Shown: positions 8,939 to 18,103, counted from the stretch's first letter. The stretch is 42,796 nucleotides of DNA from Trichlorobacter sp. (GCF_030247655.1 NZ_JAOTRZ010000005.1:1-42796); one strand, 5' to 3'. Translations and numbers: made by a program. Notes: a model not told the origin generated them from the sequence alone.

Positions 8939-9610
8939 CTAGTCTTCGTCCTCGCCGCCCACCGGGATCTCCCGATATGCGCGGTCTTCTTCAATACGGC
9001 GGGTCTGGGCCTGGAACTTCTCCAGGTCTGATTTGCACTTGACGCAGTGACGGGTAAACGGAAGCACCTTCAGGCGGCCCATCGGGATGTCTTCGTCGCA
9101 CTCTTCACAGATGCCATACTCACCTTCAGCAATCCGCAACAGTGCCTCATCAATGCTGTGCAGCTTTTCCCGTTCGCGATCATTTAAAAGCAGTCCCAGT
9201 TCCCGGTCGCGCTCAGATGATGCCTGATCGTAGATGTCGCCAGTCGGCTCTTCGCCCACTGACGCCTCAGAACCTTTTTTAATGGATCTTTTGATCTCAA
9301 GCAAGGTCTGCTCTTTCATATTAAGCAATATCTGCTGAACCTCTTTCCATTTGCCGGTTAGAGGAACAACTGGCGCAGCTGCTGTGGTCGCTGGTGCCGT
9401 GCTTTCGACGCTGGCAGGTGTCGCTATTGCTTTTGGCTCAGTCGATTTTTTTGTAGCCGGTTGCGCAGTTGCGGCTTTGCCAGAAGTCTTGGTAGGCGCT
9501 GCAGCTTCTTTTTTTGAAGCGGCTATTTTTGCTGTGGTAGTTGTCTTTGGTGTAGAAACGGGCGCAGTGGCTTCCTGCGCGGGCTTTTTTACTGTTTTGG
9601 TGGTTGCCAT
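8939..9610 (-). CDS. DksA/TraR-family zinc-finger protein with low-complexity N-terminal extension
   Basis: The 223-residue protein has a C-terminal DksA/TraR module (about 86-205). This comprises a coiled-coil with an Asp-bearing tip (D125, D128 in GDIYDQASSE) and a four-cysteine zinc finger (C168, C171, C189, C192). DksA proteins enter the RNA polymerase secondary channel and modulate promoters with ppGpp. Unlike ordinary DksA of about 150 residues, this one has some 85 extra residues made almost wholly of Ala, Thr, Lys and Pro, resembling histone-H1-like or AlgP-like tails. The extension may bind DNA or be a flexible linker. Ten bases separate its end from the DUF362 gene's stop; its 5' side faces the pel operon. 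Confidence 0.88.
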   Translation of the reverse strand: MATTKTVKKPAQEATAPVSTPKTTTTAKIAASKKEAAAPTKTSGKAATAQPATKKSTEPKAIATPASVESTAPATTAAAPVVPLTGKWKEVQQILLNMKEQTLLEIKRSIKKGSEASVGEEPTGDIYDQASSERDRELGLLLNDREREKLHSIDEALLRIAEGEYGICEECDEDIPMGRLKVLPFTRHCVKCKSDLEKFQAQTRRIEEDRAYREIPVGGEDED

Positions 9611-9643
9611 ACGTAACGTACTCCATTAATGAGAGTTCTAAAG

Positions 9644-9670
9644 AGTATAGGCTGCTGCGAAAGGCGGCAA
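9644..9670 (-). promoter_or_regulatory. Possible promoter for the DksA-like gene
   Basis: On the minus strand a good -10 element TATACT (9649-9644) lies about 34 bases upstream of the start codon. TTGCCG (9670-9665) sits 15 bases before it, a slightly short spacer. Confidence 0.38.
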
Positions 9671-9745
9671 TCACTAACAGAAACAGTCGCTGCTGTCAAG
9701 AATAAAGCTTGTCAGGATTAATAAGATTATGAATGTTGCGTTTTG

Positions 9746-9773
9746 TTGATAGTATGGTAAATAATTGTAATAT
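9746..9773 (+). promoter_or_regulatory. Likely sigma-70 promoter of the pel operon
   Basis: TTGATA (9746-9751) and TAATAT (9768-9773) are each one base from consensus and are 16 bases apart, in an AT-rich stretch. Transcription would begin near 9780, giving a leader of about 20 bases to the pelA ATG at 9800. It is the only promoter-like element seen before the eight-gene operon. Confidence 0.55.
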
Positions 9774-9799
9774 GACAGTTAAGTGGTTTGAGGTGGCTT

Positions 9800-12550
9800 A
9801 TGCAGCGTACTTTTATACTGTTTTTGATGACCGTTGTTTTGATAACGCAAGCGATAGCTGCTTCAGCAGCACCGTTCAGTGTTGCTTTTTATTATGCAGA
9901 GAAACCGCCGCTTGATGAGTTGCACGCCTTTGATATTGTTGTTGTTGATCCTGATAGTGTCGGTATTCGGCCTGAACAGTATAAAAGTGCGCATAGCGAA
10001 CTGTTTGCCTATGTCAGCGTTGGCGAGGCTGATCCGCAGCGTCGTTTTTATAAACAGATCCAACCTGAATGGCTGATCGGTGACAATCCGGCATGGAAGA
10101 GTAAAATTGTAGATTTGGCCAACCCCGATTGGCGACGTTTTTTTCTTGATCAGGTGGTTGAGCCGCTTTGGGTTGCCGGTTACCGGGGTTTTTTTCTGGA
10201 TACCCTGGATTCTTTTCTGCTGGTTAAGGACGTGAAAAAGCATCCGGCATTTGAGGCTGGACTTGTGGAGATTATTCGCAGTATCAAACAGCGCCATCCG
10301 GAGGCTCGTCTGATTCTGAATCGTGGTTTTGAGGTGCTTGATCGGGTGAAAGATACTGCCTTTGCCGTTGCCGCCGAGTCTGTTTTTCAGCGATTTGATC
10401 CAACGAGCGGTGCTTATGGTGAGGTAAAAGAGCATGACCGGCAGTGGCTGCTTGGCAAATTTGCTGAAGTCAGGATGGCTGGTCTGCCGGTGATTGCCAT
10501 TGATTATGTCGCCCCGAAGGATCGTGAACGTGCCCGGAAGACCGCCGAGCAGATCAAGGCCTTGGGCATCATTCCCTGGGTGACTGATAAGGATCTGGCC
10601 TCGTTGGGCGTCGGAGCCGTTGAGGTACTGCCACGGAAGGTGCTGGGGTTATATGATGGACAGAGCGTTAATGACCCCGCCAACTCAGATCTGCATCATC
10701 ATATTGCGACACCGCTCAATTATCTCGGCTACCAGTTGGAGATGCAGGATCTGCGTAAAATGCTGCCGTCCGGGATATTGGCCGGACGGTATGCCGGTGT
10801 AGTGGTCTGGCCCCACAACGAAAATGTTGACGTTAAGAACAACCTCGCCGTATGGGTGCGTCGACAGATTGCCGATGGCGTCAAATTGCTGTTTGTTGAT
10901 GGATTCGGCATGCCGCCTGAACAGGTGTCAAGTGTGCTGGGACTTGAATATCGTCGGCTGGCACGACGTGGTCTTCCGTCGCTCAAGATTATCCGCCGTA
11001 CGCAGGATATCGGTTTTGAGGCAGAACCGTCCCTGCAGACAACTGCTTTCGCCCAGTTAAAAATCAAGGAAGGGGAATCGCTGCTGACCCTTACAGCTCA
11101 GGGGGGGGAGGAGTATGATGCTGTGGGGATTACCCCGTGGGGCGGCTATGTACAGTATCCCTACGGCGTTATGCAAGTTATGCAGAATCAGGCCCGTTGG
11201 GTCGTCAATCCATTCAGTCTGCTCTCAAAATCATTAGGGCTTGAGCAACCGGTTGCGCCGGATCCCACCACAGAGAACGGCGTGCGCCTGCTGTTGGCTC
11301 ATATTGATGCGGATGGTTTTGAGAGCTATGCAGAGTGGCCCGGCGGTCGCTATGCCGGTGTTGAGATGCGTGAGAAGATCCTTAAACGGTACAAAATTCC
11401 CACGGCAGTTTCGGTCATTACCGGGATAGTGGATGAGAATGGGCTGTACCCGGCTCAGGCAGCAGAGCTCCAGAAAGAGTTCCGGGAGACTTTGGCCCTA
11501 CCGTGGATTGAGGCTGCAACCCATACCTATTCCCATCCGTACTATTGGCAGGACAGTGCAGAGGGCCGCAAGATGTATTCAGAGCGGTACCTTAACATAC
11601 CCGGCTATACACTTAATTATGAGACAGAGGTGATCGGGTCGGTAAATTTTATCAATAGCCGCCTTCTGCCACCTGGCAAAAAGGTGACTCTGCTGCAATG
11701 GTCAGGTGATTGTACGCCGCCTGCTGAGGCGATCAGATTGACCTATGCCGCCGGCATCAGAAACATCAACAGTGGCGATACCGTCATGACGGCATCAAAT
11801 CCGAGCCTGACCTCCGTTGCGTCATTAGGAGTGGCAAAGGAAGGATGGTTTCAGGTCTTTGCTCCCAATCAGAACGAAAATGTCTACACCAATGACTGGA
11901 AAGGGCCATTTTATGGTTTCCGGCGTGTGATTGAGACCTTCAAAATGACCGACGCCCCCCGCAGGCTTAAGCCGGTTAACATCTACTATCATTTCTATTC
12001 TGCAAGCAAAATGGCCTCGTTACAGGCATTGCTGGATGTCTACAACTGGGCGATGCAGCAGGAGCTGTTCCCGGTCTATACCTCCGCCTATGCTGATAAA
12101 GTGCTTGATTTTAACCGCACGGTAGTGGCCGGTTCAGGCAGGGGGTGGCTGATCAGGAACAAAGGTGATCTGCGGCAACTGCGCCTGCCAGTCACTGCCG
12201 GATATCCTGATCTGGCGGCCAGCAGGGGGGTGATCGGGTTTAGCGACCATAACGACCAGCGCTATATACATCTGGCTCCGGGAGGTGAGGCGCTGCTGGT
12301 AATGACTTCTCAGCCACCCAGACGAGCCTGGCTGTCTGCTGTTTCCGCCGAGATCAAACATGTTGCCTGGACCTCCAAAGGTATACGGTTGACGACACTC
12401 GCCCATGTCGATGGATTCATCCGTTTTGGTGGTGCTGCAGGCTGTAAATTGATGTCCGGTGGCAGGGTTATGGCGGCAAAGCAGGATGCTGGGCAGTTGA
12501 AGGCCGCTTTGGGTGCTGGACAACATGAGATGGAACTTGTCTGCAGATAA
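9800..12550 (+). CDS. pelA: Pel polysaccharide hydrolase/deacetylase PelA
   Basis: PelA is the periplasmic enzyme that cleaves and deacetylates the N-acetylgalactosamine-rich Pel polymer. The start is ATG 9800, preceded by GAGG at 9790; a TTG at 9788 is less likely. A Sec signal peptide ends near ASA. The predicted 916 residues contain a GH114-like barrel (about 25-270) with D134 in FLDTLD and E193 in AAESVF, spaced as the catalytic acids of the family are. A flavodoxin/amidotransferase-like domain follows (about 275-400). A polysaccharide-deacetylase domain comes next, with D503/D505 in HIDADG and the metal motif H575xxxH579, and then a C-terminal beta-rich part. The next gene starts inside its 3' end. 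Length and order match known PelA. An eight-G run lies at 11101-11108. Confidence 0.93.
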   Translation: MQRTFILFLMTVVLITQAIAASAAPFSVAFYYAEKPPLDELHAFDIVVVDPDSVGIRPEQYKSAHSELFAYVSVGEADPQRRFYKQIQPEWLIGDNPAWKSKIVDLANPDWRRFFLDQVVEPLWVAGYRGFFLDTLDSFLLVKDVKKHPAFEAGLVEIIRSIKQRHPEARLILNRGFEVLDRVKDTAFAVAAESVFQRFDPTSGAYGEVKEHDRQWLLGKFAEVRMAGLPVIAIDYVAPKDRERARKTAEQIKALGIIPWVTDKDLASLGVGAVEVLPRKVLGLYDGQSVNDPANSDLHHHIATPLNYLGYQLEMQDLRKMLPSGILAGRYAGVVVWPHNENVDVKNNLAVWVRRQIADGVKLLFVDGFGMPPEQVSSVLGLEYRRLARRGLPSLKIIRRTQDIGFEAEPSLQTTAFAQLKIKEGESLLTLTAQGGEEYDAVGITPWGGYVQYPYGVMQVMQNQARWVVNPFSLLSKSLGLEQPVAPDPTTENGVRLLLAHIDADGFESYAEWPGGRYAGVEMREKILKRYKIPTAVSVITGIVDENGLYPAQAAELQKEFRETLALPWIEAATHTYSHPYYWQDSAEGRKMYSERYLNIPGYTLNYETEVIGSVNFINSRLLPPGKKVTLLQWSGDCTPPAEAIRLTYAAGIRNINSGDTVMTASNPSLTSVASLGVAKEGWFQVFAPNQNENVYTNDWKGPFYGFRRVIETFKMTDAPRRLKPVNIYYHFYSASKMASLQALLDVYNWAMQQELFPVYTSAYADKVLDFNRTVVAGSGRGWLIRNKGDLRQLRLPVTAGYPDLAASRGVIGFSDHNDQRYIHLAPGGEALLVMTSQPPRRAWLSAVSAEIKHVAWTSKGIRLTTLAHVDGFIRFGGAAGCKLMSGGRVMAAKQDAGQLKAALGAGQHEMELVCR

Positions 12551-13415
12551 TTATCATAAAACGCGTGAGCGTTTTGCCGGACCATTGGCCATTGGTGGGC
12601 TGGTGGCGGCTGGCCTGCTTCTGCTGCTGGTGCTGTACCCGGAAAAAAGTCTCTTGAAGCTACTGGAAAATCCTGAAGTAAGTAGTCCGGCACAACAGCG
12701 TTACCTTGAGGCCCTGCTGCATCTGCGTAATGGTGAGACAGAGCTTTTAATCCCGTTGGTGCGCAGTTATCTGGCAGCGGGGTGCACGGAAAAGGCTGCT
12801 GCTGCATTAAGCCTCCAAAGGGGGCGGCTTTCTGCAGAACAGTTCAAAACAGTCATGGTGTTACAGTATGAATTGCGTCGTCAGGAACTGGAATGGGTGA
12901 GTCTTGATGAGCCTGGCTGGGAGAACGCACAACAGAACTATGCTGCCCAGATAGAGAAGATGCACAAGGCCGGTGCAACGCCACAGGAATTGGCCCGCTA
13001 TCTGGCAGATGCACGCAGGTTGGGCGATGGAATTACAGTGCAGAAGCTTGAGGCGTTACTGGGTAGCGATGCTGATACTGCATCAGCAGAGGTTGCGGCT
13101 GCTATCGCCCTGGGTAAAGGTGATTATCGCGGGGCAGCAGCATTCTGTTTTAAGGGGATGCAGGTTGCACAAGCAGATCAAAAGCGCCGCCTGTTTCTTG
13201 CCGGTGTAGGTGCTTTGCAATCAGGTAACCTGGTGCAGGAGGCGTTGGTTGCAGCCGAGATGAATTTGACAAGTGATTTGGCCAAAGATCGTGGCATTTT
13301 GAAGTATCTGGTTAAGTTGTCGCTGGCGGCAAACCGTCCTGATAAAGCTCAGTTGTACGTAAGGATAGCTCTGGGTTATTCCTCGGATGTTGATAAGGCG
13401 AGGGTTCAACCGTGA
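12513..13415 (+). CDS. Membrane-anchored TPR protein of the pel operon (PelB N-terminal-like)
   Basis: This 300-residue protein has one transmembrane helix (about 21-44, ending LLLLLVLYP) followed by helical repeat sequence resembling tetratricopeptide repeats, with no barrel. It lies between pelA and the TPR/barrel gene and overlaps both (38 and 4 bases). In P. aeruginosa a single PelB of about 1190 residues carries TPR and barrel; here this protein plus the next total 1242. I infer that it supplies the inner-membrane-anchored TPR section facing the periplasm, perhaps docking PelA. The start is GTG 12513 (GAAGG nine bases upstream) or ATG 12525. It could instead be a separate scaffold unique to this lineage. 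Confidence 0.75.
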   Translation: MLDNMRWNLSADNYHKTRERFAGPLAIGGLVAAGLLLLLVLYPEKSLLKLLENPEVSSPAQQRYLEALLHLRNGETELLIPLVRSYLAAGCTEKAAAALSLQRGRLSAEQFKTVMVLQYELRRQELEWVSLDEPGWENAQQNYAAQIEKMHKAGATPQELARYLADARRLGDGITVQKLEALLGSDADTASAEVAAAIALGKGDYRGAAAFCFKGMQVAQADQKRRLFLAGVGALQSGNLVQEALVAAEMNLTSDLAKDRGILKYLVKLSLAANRPDKAQLYVRIALGYSSDVDKARVQP

Positions 13416-16240
13416 AAATATCCTTACCGAATATTGCGCTTGTTGCAGCGGTTGCTGCTCTGGCTGGACAAGGGCAGGCGTTTGCCGAACAACCTGTACA
13501 ATCTGTGCCAGAAATAAGGGTGGATTTTGAGCAGGATCTTTTTGAACTGGCCCATACGGTTTTTCTGGCAAATGGCAATATCAGGGAGGCTCTGTCTGTA
13601 GCTGAACGTGCGGTGAAGGCGCGTCCTGCAGATAAGGTTTGGCGAAAAAAGGCAGCCCAGACGTCGGAATGGGCTGGACGTCCTGAGTTAGCCCTTGAAC
13701 ATTGGTTTTACCTTGCTGAGCATGGTGATAGCGAGGGCGAACAGTCTGTCCTGCGTCTGTCCAGGGCACTGCAGGAATTTCCCTTGCGGATGAAGCTGCT
13801 GGAGCAGATGGTTGTTCAACAGGTTGCGACTGTTGAGCTGTTGAAGGAGTATCTGTATGTAGCAGAGGGGATGGGGATGCCGCAGCGGGCCTATGATCTG
13901 CTTAAATCAGGGACGATTCGCGGCGTTGATCCTGTCTGGCAACTGAGTGAGCAGGCAAGACTTGCCGAGCAACTGGGGTTGCCTTCAGATGCCATCAGGG
14001 CATGGCAGGAACGAGCCAGGCTGAAGCCGCTTGAAGCAAATGAATCTCTTGCGTTGGCATCGCTCTGGTATGGGCAGGGGGGCACGCAGCAGGCATGGCA
14101 GGCATTGTTGATGGCGGAGCATACCGCTCCGGCAACAGCCACTGCCTTCTGGCGCACCTATGCCGACCTGGCCTGGACACTCCAGGAAAACGGTGCTTCT
14201 ATCAAAGCGGCCGAGCTACTGATTAAACATGGAAGCGCCACTGAAGCAGATTATCAGCGACTGCAGGAGCTGTATGGGGAGTCAGACCCGCAAAAGGCTT
14301 ACGGATATGCTTTGCTGGGGTGGAAACAGCTGCAGCGGCCAGTCTTTTTGTATGCCATGGTTGATACCGGCCTGCGTAGCGGCAAGGGGCGAGAGCTGGC
14401 GCTGTTTTTTGAAAAAATGAAGCCGGATGAACGCAATGTTCTCGCCCAAGACGCCCGTGCCTGGATGGCCATTGCCCAGGTCTATCGTGCAACCGCCAAT
14501 CAGTCTGCCAGCCTTGCTGCTGGAAGAGTTGCTGTCCAATTGGCGCCTTCAGATTCTGAATTGCTTAGTATCTACCTCTGGTTGTTAGTGGATATGAAGC
14601 AGGTCGCCGAACTGCGCCCTCTGGTTCGGGATTGGGAAGGACGGGTTGGGGCACTGCCTGAACTGCAGGAACCATTGGCAGCAGCCATGGTGTTGATGGG
14701 GGATACGCAGCGGGCTTTGCGTTATTATCGCGTACTGGCCCCGAAACGTCAGGCTGATCCGGCCTGGCTGGCCTCCTTTGGGGATATATTGGAGCAGGCT
14801 GGCGATGCAGAGAGTGCCTGGAAGATGCGGCGTAGAGCAATGCTGCTGGTGCAGCGGCAGGCACAAAAAAATCTGGCAGATGATGAGACCAGAAGCCGAC
14901 TGCTGACCCAAACGCAACTGTTGCTGCATCTTGCTCCCGGCGATGCCCTTTCAAGACGTATCAGGCAGGTGGCTTCAGATAAGCGGGATGATTTTGGTAA
15001 GGAGTTAGTCATAGGCTGGGCCATGACCACCGGACAGACCGATCTGGCCCGCCTCTGGTATTGGAGACATTTTGCCCGGACGATTCAGCGGCCAGAATGG
15101 GCCCGTCTTGGTCTCGCTCTGGAGGAGAACGATCGTAGTACCATGGCTGACCTGCTGGATGGTAAACTGGAGCAGTTGCCCTACCGTGACGCGGTTGAGG
15201 CGGCTCAACGGACAGGTTTTATTCCGTTAGCTCAGGAGCATGCCTGGCAGCGTTTACAGCTGAACCGAGAGGACTATCTGCTGGACACGCAGGTCCGTCA
15301 ACTTTTTGGTGAGCGTGCAGGGTATGCGGCTGCAGATCTGAAGCTGCAGGACCAATCCGGTGTTGGTATGGTTGCATCACGACTGGCGTTTTCACAGCCG
15401 CTTACCAGCCGTTACAGCCTGCTGGCAGAGCTGACAGAACGGCAGTTCAGCCAGCTGAAAAGTGGCGTGCTAAGGAATCTACCGGACCATGACATCGGCG
15501 GAAGCTTGACTCTGACTCGTCGGCATGAGCGAGGCCACCTGGCTCTGGCACTGGGAGTGCGGAGCGGCGGTCTGGACAGCTTTGCAACAGGCTCCCTAGA
15601 GGGCGAATGGCAACCCTGGCGGGATCTGCAACTGGGGGCCAGGCTTGAACTGAATGCCAGTGCGGATGAAACTGCTGCACTCTCGGTGGCGGGGGTAAGG
15701 GATCGGTTGAGAGTGACAGGCACCGCTACCCTGACGCCTAAAGATACAGTCTCCCTTGAACTGGCTGCAGCCCGTTACTATGATCAAGGACGGGGCTATC
15801 TTGGGCAGGGGCAGTCAGTCGGCATTGACCTGCGACATCAATTCACACGTGCATGGCCTGATTATGGCATCCGACTCTACGGCGGCTACAGCGGGTATCA
15901 GGCTGATGGCGCCGTGGGTGCTAACATCGCCGCGCTGGTGCCTGCTGAGACTGATCCAACCGCATCCTTTTTTGTACCACAGAGCTTTGGGCATCTGGGT
16001 TTGGGGGTGTTTTTGGGCCAGACCTGGAAGACAAGCTATACCCGTGACTGGAAGCCGTTTGCCGAGGCTGATATTGACTGGAACAGTAATTCTAATCTTG
16101 GCTTCAGCTACGGTCTGGGGCTGGTTGGTCCGGTCTTTGGATTTGATCAGCTGATGTTTGAATTAACGCAAAATAGTGGCCAGTTCGGCACCAGTGATCT
16201 GACTACCACTATCGGCATCAGTTACCGCTATTTTTATTAA
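13412..16240 (+). CDS. pelB: PelB outer-membrane export porin with TPR domain
   Basis: The 942-residue protein has a Sec signal peptide (cleaved after AFA, about residue 25), a long TPR-like helical region (about 35-640) and a C-terminal beta-barrel (about 650-942) ending in YRYFY, typical of outer-membrane insertion. In the Pel system this barrel, with PelC, conducts the polymer out of the cell, and the TPR region binds PelA. The start is GTG 13412 in a GTGA overlap with the upstream TPR gene, indicating translational coupling. Having its own signal peptide shows that this is a true separate protein, not the far side of a frameshift. Confidence 0.9.
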   Translation: MKISLPNIALVAAVAALAGQGQAFAEQPVQSVPEIRVDFEQDLFELAHTVFLANGNIREALSVAERAVKARPADKVWRKKAAQTSEWAGRPELALEHWFYLAEHGDSEGEQSVLRLSRALQEFPLRMKLLEQMVVQQVATVELLKEYLYVAEGMGMPQRAYDLLKSGTIRGVDPVWQLSEQARLAEQLGLPSDAIRAWQERARLKPLEANESLALASLWYGQGGTQQAWQALLMAEHTAPATATAFWRTYADLAWTLQENGASIKAAELLIKHGSATEADYQRLQELYGESDPQKAYGYALLGWKQLQRPVFLYAMVDTGLRSGKGRELALFFEKMKPDERNVLAQDARAWMAIAQVYRATANQSASLAAGRVAVQLAPSDSELLSIYLWLLVDMKQVAELRPLVRDWEGRVGALPELQEPLAAAMVLMGDTQRALRYYRVLAPKRQADPAWLASFGDILEQAGDAESAWKMRRRAMLLVQRQAQKNLADDETRSRLLTQTQLLLHLAPGDALSRRIRQVASDKRDDFGKELVIGWAMTTGQTDLARLWYWRHFARTIQRPEWARLGLALEENDRSTMADLLDGKLEQLPYRDAVEAAQRTGFIPLAQEHAWQRLQLNREDYLLDTQVRQLFGERAGYAAADLKLQDQSGVGMVASRLAFSQPLTSRYSLLAELTERQFSQLKSGVLRNLPDHDIGGSLTLTRRHERGHLALALGVRSGGLDSFATGSLEGEWQPWRDLQLGARLELNASADETAALSVAGVRDRLRVTGTATLTPKDTVSLELAAARYYDQGRGYLGQGQSVGIDLRHQFTRAWPDYGIRLYGGYSGYQADGAVGANIAALVPAETDPTASFFVPQSFGHLGLGVFLGQTWKTSYTRDWKPFAEADIDWNSNSNLGFSYGLGLVGPVFGFDQLMFELTQNSGQFGTSDLTTTIGISYRYFY

Positions 16241-16266
16241 CAACTGGAAGTAAGAAGGAGGAATGC

Positions 16267-16788
16267 ATGAAACGAATACTGCTGATACTTGCCGGGCTCG
16301 TGATTTTAGCCGGTTGCTCCACCCTGCATCAGGGAAGTCGTGAGGCTGCGCCGCAGGCTGAGACCTGGGCGGTAATTCCATTTGTAAACAATACCGAAAC
16401 CCCGTTTGCTGCCGAGCGGGCAGAGGCTATAACCACGGCACTGCTCTATGCCCGTGGTGTGCAGCGGGTAATTACCATGCCCCTTGATCCGGCTGGAGAT
16501 AGCGAGGCACTGCCTGATCGTGGTTTGAAGCGTCGGGAGGCTGGACTGGCGTGGGCAAAGAAACAGAACGTCCGCTATGCCGTTGCCGGTACTGTTACGG
16601 AGTGGCGCTACAAAGTTGGATTGGATGGGGAGCCGGTGGCCGGCATGACACTGCAGTTGATTGATCTGAATGATGGCAAGGTGCTCTGGTCCGGCAGCGC
16701 CGGGAAAAGCGGCTGGAGTCGTGAGGCGGTCAGTGCCGTGGCTCAGCAGGTGCTTGAGCAGCTAATCAGCACCATCGCATTACGATAA
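16267..16788 (+). CDS. pelC: Pel outer-membrane lipoprotein PelC
   Basis: The 173-residue lipoprotein has a type II signal with lipobox LAGC (lipidated C17). The rest (WAVIPFVNNTETPFAAERA, then VAGTVTEWRYK and LIDLNDGKVLWSG) resembles the TolB/CsgG-like fold of PelC. In other bacteria PelC forms a dodecameric ring at the periplasmic side of PelB and funnels the cationic polymer. A strong ribosome site AAGGAGGA precedes the ATG. It ends one base before pelD. Confidence 0.9.
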   Translation: MKRILLILAGLVILAGCSTLHQGSREAAPQAETWAVIPFVNNTETPFAAERAEAITTALLYARGVQRVITMPLDPAGDSEALPDRGLKRREAGLAWAKKQNVRYAVAGTVTEWRYKVGLDGEPVAGMTLQLIDLNDGKVLWSGSAGKSGWSREAVSAVAQQVLEQLISTIALR

Positions 16789-16789
16789 G

Positions 16790-18103
16790 ATGGTTACGTT
16801 TAGCGGCATATCCACACGCTTTCCCAGATTGATTGTCTGGCTTGAAACGTTGGGATTGACTCTGCTGATTCCGTTGGTCGGTACGGTACTGAACCGGGAT
16901 GATCCTTTTTTTGTGAAGGCGGAATTTCCCTGGCTCTGGCTTGGTTCGCTCCTGGTGGCGTTACGCTATGGCATTGCTCCTGCTTTAAGCTCGGTGTCGC
17001 TGGTGATGCTGCTTTGGTTCGGTGCTGTTATCGCGGGTCTGGTCAGTGGCGCCTTTCCATTGCACTTTATGTTGGGGGGGGTCTTGCTGGCATTGCTGGC
17101 TGGGCAGTTCAGTACATCATGGTCAACACGGCTTAGACGTTCAGACCAGCTTTCCCGCCATGCTTCGGAGCGGTTTCAACAGCTCTCCCGAGCCTACTTT
17201 ATGGTCCGTCACTCCCATGACCGGCTTGAACAGAACCTGGTCAGCAGACCGGTTACCCTGCGACAAGCCATGATGGAGCTTCGTCGTCTGCTGGTTGAAA
17301 AGGGTGGTGTTATCAGCCCGGAACTGGCAGGCGAGCTGATGGTGATTCTCGCCCACTATTGCTCACTTTCAAGTGCAGCAATCTATGCAGTGCGCCACGG
17401 CGTGCCTGATCTGGTGCCTTTGGCGCAGTGTGGTCAGGGGGCTCCCTGTCTGCCTGACGATCTGTTGGTGCGCTCAGCACTTGAGTCCGGTACCACCGCC
17501 TATCAGGCCGCCAACCGTCTTGGTGGTAGTCAGCATAGCAGCTATTTGGCGGCAGCCCCGCTTTGCAGCAGTAGTGGTCATTTATTGGGGGTGGTGCTGG
17601 TCAGTGATATGCCGTTCATGGCTTTGCACCGTGAAACCCTGCAAATTCTGGGGGTTCTGCTGGCCTATGCAGCTGATCATGTTGAGGCTGCAGCGACAGC
17701 AAAAAGCGTGACTACTATTTATCCTGATTGTCCGACTGTTTTTGGCGCAGAACTTATCAAGATGATACGTCTGAAGCGGGATCTGGATATTGTGAGCACC
17801 CTGGTGGTGATTAACCTGCCTCCTGGCCCACAACTTGATGAACTTTGCCAGGTGATGGAACGCCAGCAACGGGGGTTGGACCATGGCTGGCGCCGGGATT
17901 TAGGCTGGGGAGTGCAGTTTGTAACGTTAATGCCTTTTTCCGGTCCGGCCGCTATGGAGGGGTATCAGGCGCGCCTGAACGAAGTGCTGAAAGGTCAGTT
18001 CAAGATAACACTGCAGGGAGCCGGCATATCGCTCAAGTATGCGGTGGTCTCTGCTGATGAACCGGTAGTACAGCTGGCAAACCTGTTGACGGAGGAAGTA
18101 TGA
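16790..18103 (+). CDS. pelD: c-di-GMP receptor PelD
   Basis: PelD is the inner-membrane protein that binds c-di-GMP and switches on Pel synthesis. The 437 residues comprise four N-terminal transmembrane helices (within about 12-110), a helical linker, a GAF domain (about 165-305) and a degenerate GGDEF domain. The inhibitory-site motif R361-G-L-D364 is present. Five residues later, where GGDEF would stand, is DLGWG, so it should bind c-di-GMP without cyclase activity. R395 is a candidate for the additional binding arginine known in P. aeruginosa PelD (R402), judging by spacing. It starts one base after pelC, and its stop overlaps pelE by four bases (ATGA). An eight-G run lies at 17074-17081. 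Confidence 0.93.
   Translation: MVTFSGISTRFPRLIVWLETLGLTLLIPLVGTVLNRDDPFFVKAEFPWLWLGSLLVALRYGIAPALSSVSLVMLLWFGAVIAGLVSGAFPLHFMLGGVLLALLAGQFSTSWSTRLRRSDQLSRHASERFQQLSRAYFMVRHSHDRLEQNLVSRPVTLRQAMMELRRLLVEKGGVISPELAGELMVILAHYCSLSSAAIYAVRHGVPDLVPLAQCGQGAPCLPDDLLVRSALESGTTAYQAANRLGGSQHSSYLAAAPLCSSSGHLLGVVLVSDMPFMALHRETLQILGVLLAYAADHVEAAATAKSVTTIYPDCPTVFGAELIKMIRLKRDLDIVSTLVVINLPPGPQLDELCQVMERQQRGLDHGWRRDLGWGVQFVTLMPFSGPAAMEGYQARLNEVLKGQFKITLQGAGISLKYAVVSADEPVVQLANLLTEEV

Noticed and set aside
13390-13440. Frameshift splitting a single pelB gene
   Set aside because: The downstream protein begins with a complete signal peptide at a GTGA overlap, and the upstream protein has its own membrane anchor, so two genuine genes are more likely.
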